A stretch of 6,162 nt of DNA from an uncultured Eubacteriales bacterium. GTDB lineage: Bacteria > Bacillota > Clostridia > Christensenellales > Christensenellaceae. The translations under genes were made by a program, and so were the position numbers. The notes below the pieces were generated by a model. That model searched no databases. It saw nothing but the letters and a program-made list of their open reading frames with translations, and was not told where the DNA came from. The stretch covers positions 1-6,162 of the forward strand of contig CAJJPW010000129.1 of the NCBI GenBank assembly GCA_905193725.1. The letters run 5' to 3'. Shown in pieces: positions 5,671 through 6,162 of this stretch; positions within the stretch are counted from its first letter, which is position 1, and every line of letters starts with the position of its first letter.

Positions 5671-6162
5671 CTATTTTAATACGCCTTTGATGACGATGTT
5701 CTTCTTTTGTGTGTACTCTTCTAAAGAGACAGACACTCCTTCCCTGCCGATGCCGCTGTGTTTATATCCACCGTAGGGCATATCAGCCGTCCGGTATGCA
5801 CCGGAACCGTTGATGATCACACCGCCGTCCTTCATCTTGCCTGCAGCGTAAAATACCTTGTTCATATCCTGAGACATAAAGCCAGAGGACAATCCGTATT
5901 TGGACGCATTGGCAATTTCTATGGCCTCATCCAGTGTATCAAACCCAATGATGGGGAATACCGGCCCAAATACCTCTAGATCTAAGGCGATATCCATCTC
6001 CGGGGTCACGTCGGTCAGCACAATCGGCCCTAGCATAGCGCCATCCCGCTGGCTGCCCAGCGCTAGCTTCGCCCCTTGGTCCAGGGTATGCTGCACATCT
6101 TTTTCCACTTGGATAGCTGCTTTCTCATTGATCAACGGCCCCATATCCATATTGGGATCCAT
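5671..6162 (-). CDS. Aldehyde dehydrogenase family protein, C-terminal ~163 residues (5' end outside window)
   Basis: This is the last third of an NAD(P)-dependent aldehyde dehydrogenase, which oxidises an aldehyde to a carboxylic acid. In window numbering it has DPNMDMGPLI (2-11), LGPIVLTDV (44-52), EVFGPVFPI (63-71, with E63 the conserved Glu that contacts the cofactor ribose), NGSGAYRTADMPYGGYKHSG (118-137) and GIGREG (137-142). Full-length members have about 480 residues, so roughly 320 are missing, including the catalytic Cys, the general-base Glu and most of the Rossmann fold. The Met at the edge is within a conserved segment and is not the real start. The tail and the PYGGYKHSGIGREG block resemble lactaldehyde, glycolaldehyde and succinate-semialdehyde type enzymes, but the specificity cannot be assigned. 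It is followed 28 nt later by the alcohol dehydrogenase, an arrangement suggesting sequential oxidation in one pathway. The operon promoter must lie further upstream, off the right edge. Confidence 0.93.
   Translation of the reverse strand: MDPNMDMGPLINEKAAIQVEKDVQHTLDQGAKLALGSQRDGAMLGPIVLTDVTPEMDIALDLEVFGPVFPIIGFDTLDEAIEIANASKYGLSSGFMSQDMNKVFYAAGKMKDGGVIINGSGAYRTADMPYGGYKHSGIGREGVSVSLEEYTQKKNIVIKGVLK

Noticed and set aside
1..6162. CRISPR arrays, insertion sequences, tRNA or rRNA genes
   Set aside because: No regularly spaced repeats, transposase motifs, terminal inverted repeats or recognisable tRNA/rRNA segments were seen on either strand.

Overview
This window looks like part of a Firmicutes (Clostridia-type) genome of moderate GC. 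The reasons are strong GGAGG-type ribosome binding sites about 8 nt before almost every start, a lipoprotein solute-binding component, and an all-minus-strand catabolic operon. Assignment to a genus is not possible from the sequence alone.

Layout, read on the minus strand from the right edge to the left. (1) 6162-5671 is the C-terminal part of an NAD(P)-dependent aldehyde dehydrogenase that continues beyond the right edge. (2) 5642-4467 is a complete iron-dependent (group III) alcohol dehydrogenase. (3) 4406-3198 is a sugar-type solute-binding lipoprotein with a GTG start. (4) 3197-3044 is an unusually long gap within the operon, holding a strong hairpin and a candidate 19-codon mini-gene. 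(5) 3043-1544 is a double-domain RbsA/MglA-type sugar ABC ATPase. (6) 1541-561 is an RbsC-type permease, 2 nt after the ATPase stop. (7) 511-481 is a perfect-palindrome terminator that closes the operon. (8) 419-377 is a good sigma-A promoter with a dyad over its -10 box, driving (9) the first 80 codons (352-113) of an NADP-dependent isocitrate dehydrogenase of the eukaryotic-like homodimeric type.

The transporter genes plus the alcohol and aldehyde dehydrogenases suggest one unit. A small sugar-like or polyol-like compound would be captured outside the cell, pumped in with ATP, and oxidised from alcohol to aldehyde to acid (or the dehydrogenases would dispose of the aldehyde and reducing power made from it). 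The substrate is not evident: no kinase, isomerase or aldolase is visible, and the operon promoter and any regulator lie outside the window.

The left end is abnormal. Bases 1 to about 134 encode, on the plus strand, the C-terminal part of a LacI-family regulator with GC-rich codon use. The isocitrate dehydrogenase on the minus strand stops matching its family at about base 113. The two genes overlap in a roughly 22-base stretch that fits both families, which is what a false assembly join or a microhomology recombination would leave. I see no clearly new biological system. The junction, the SBP-ATPase gap and the unknown substrate of the operon are the points most worth checking.
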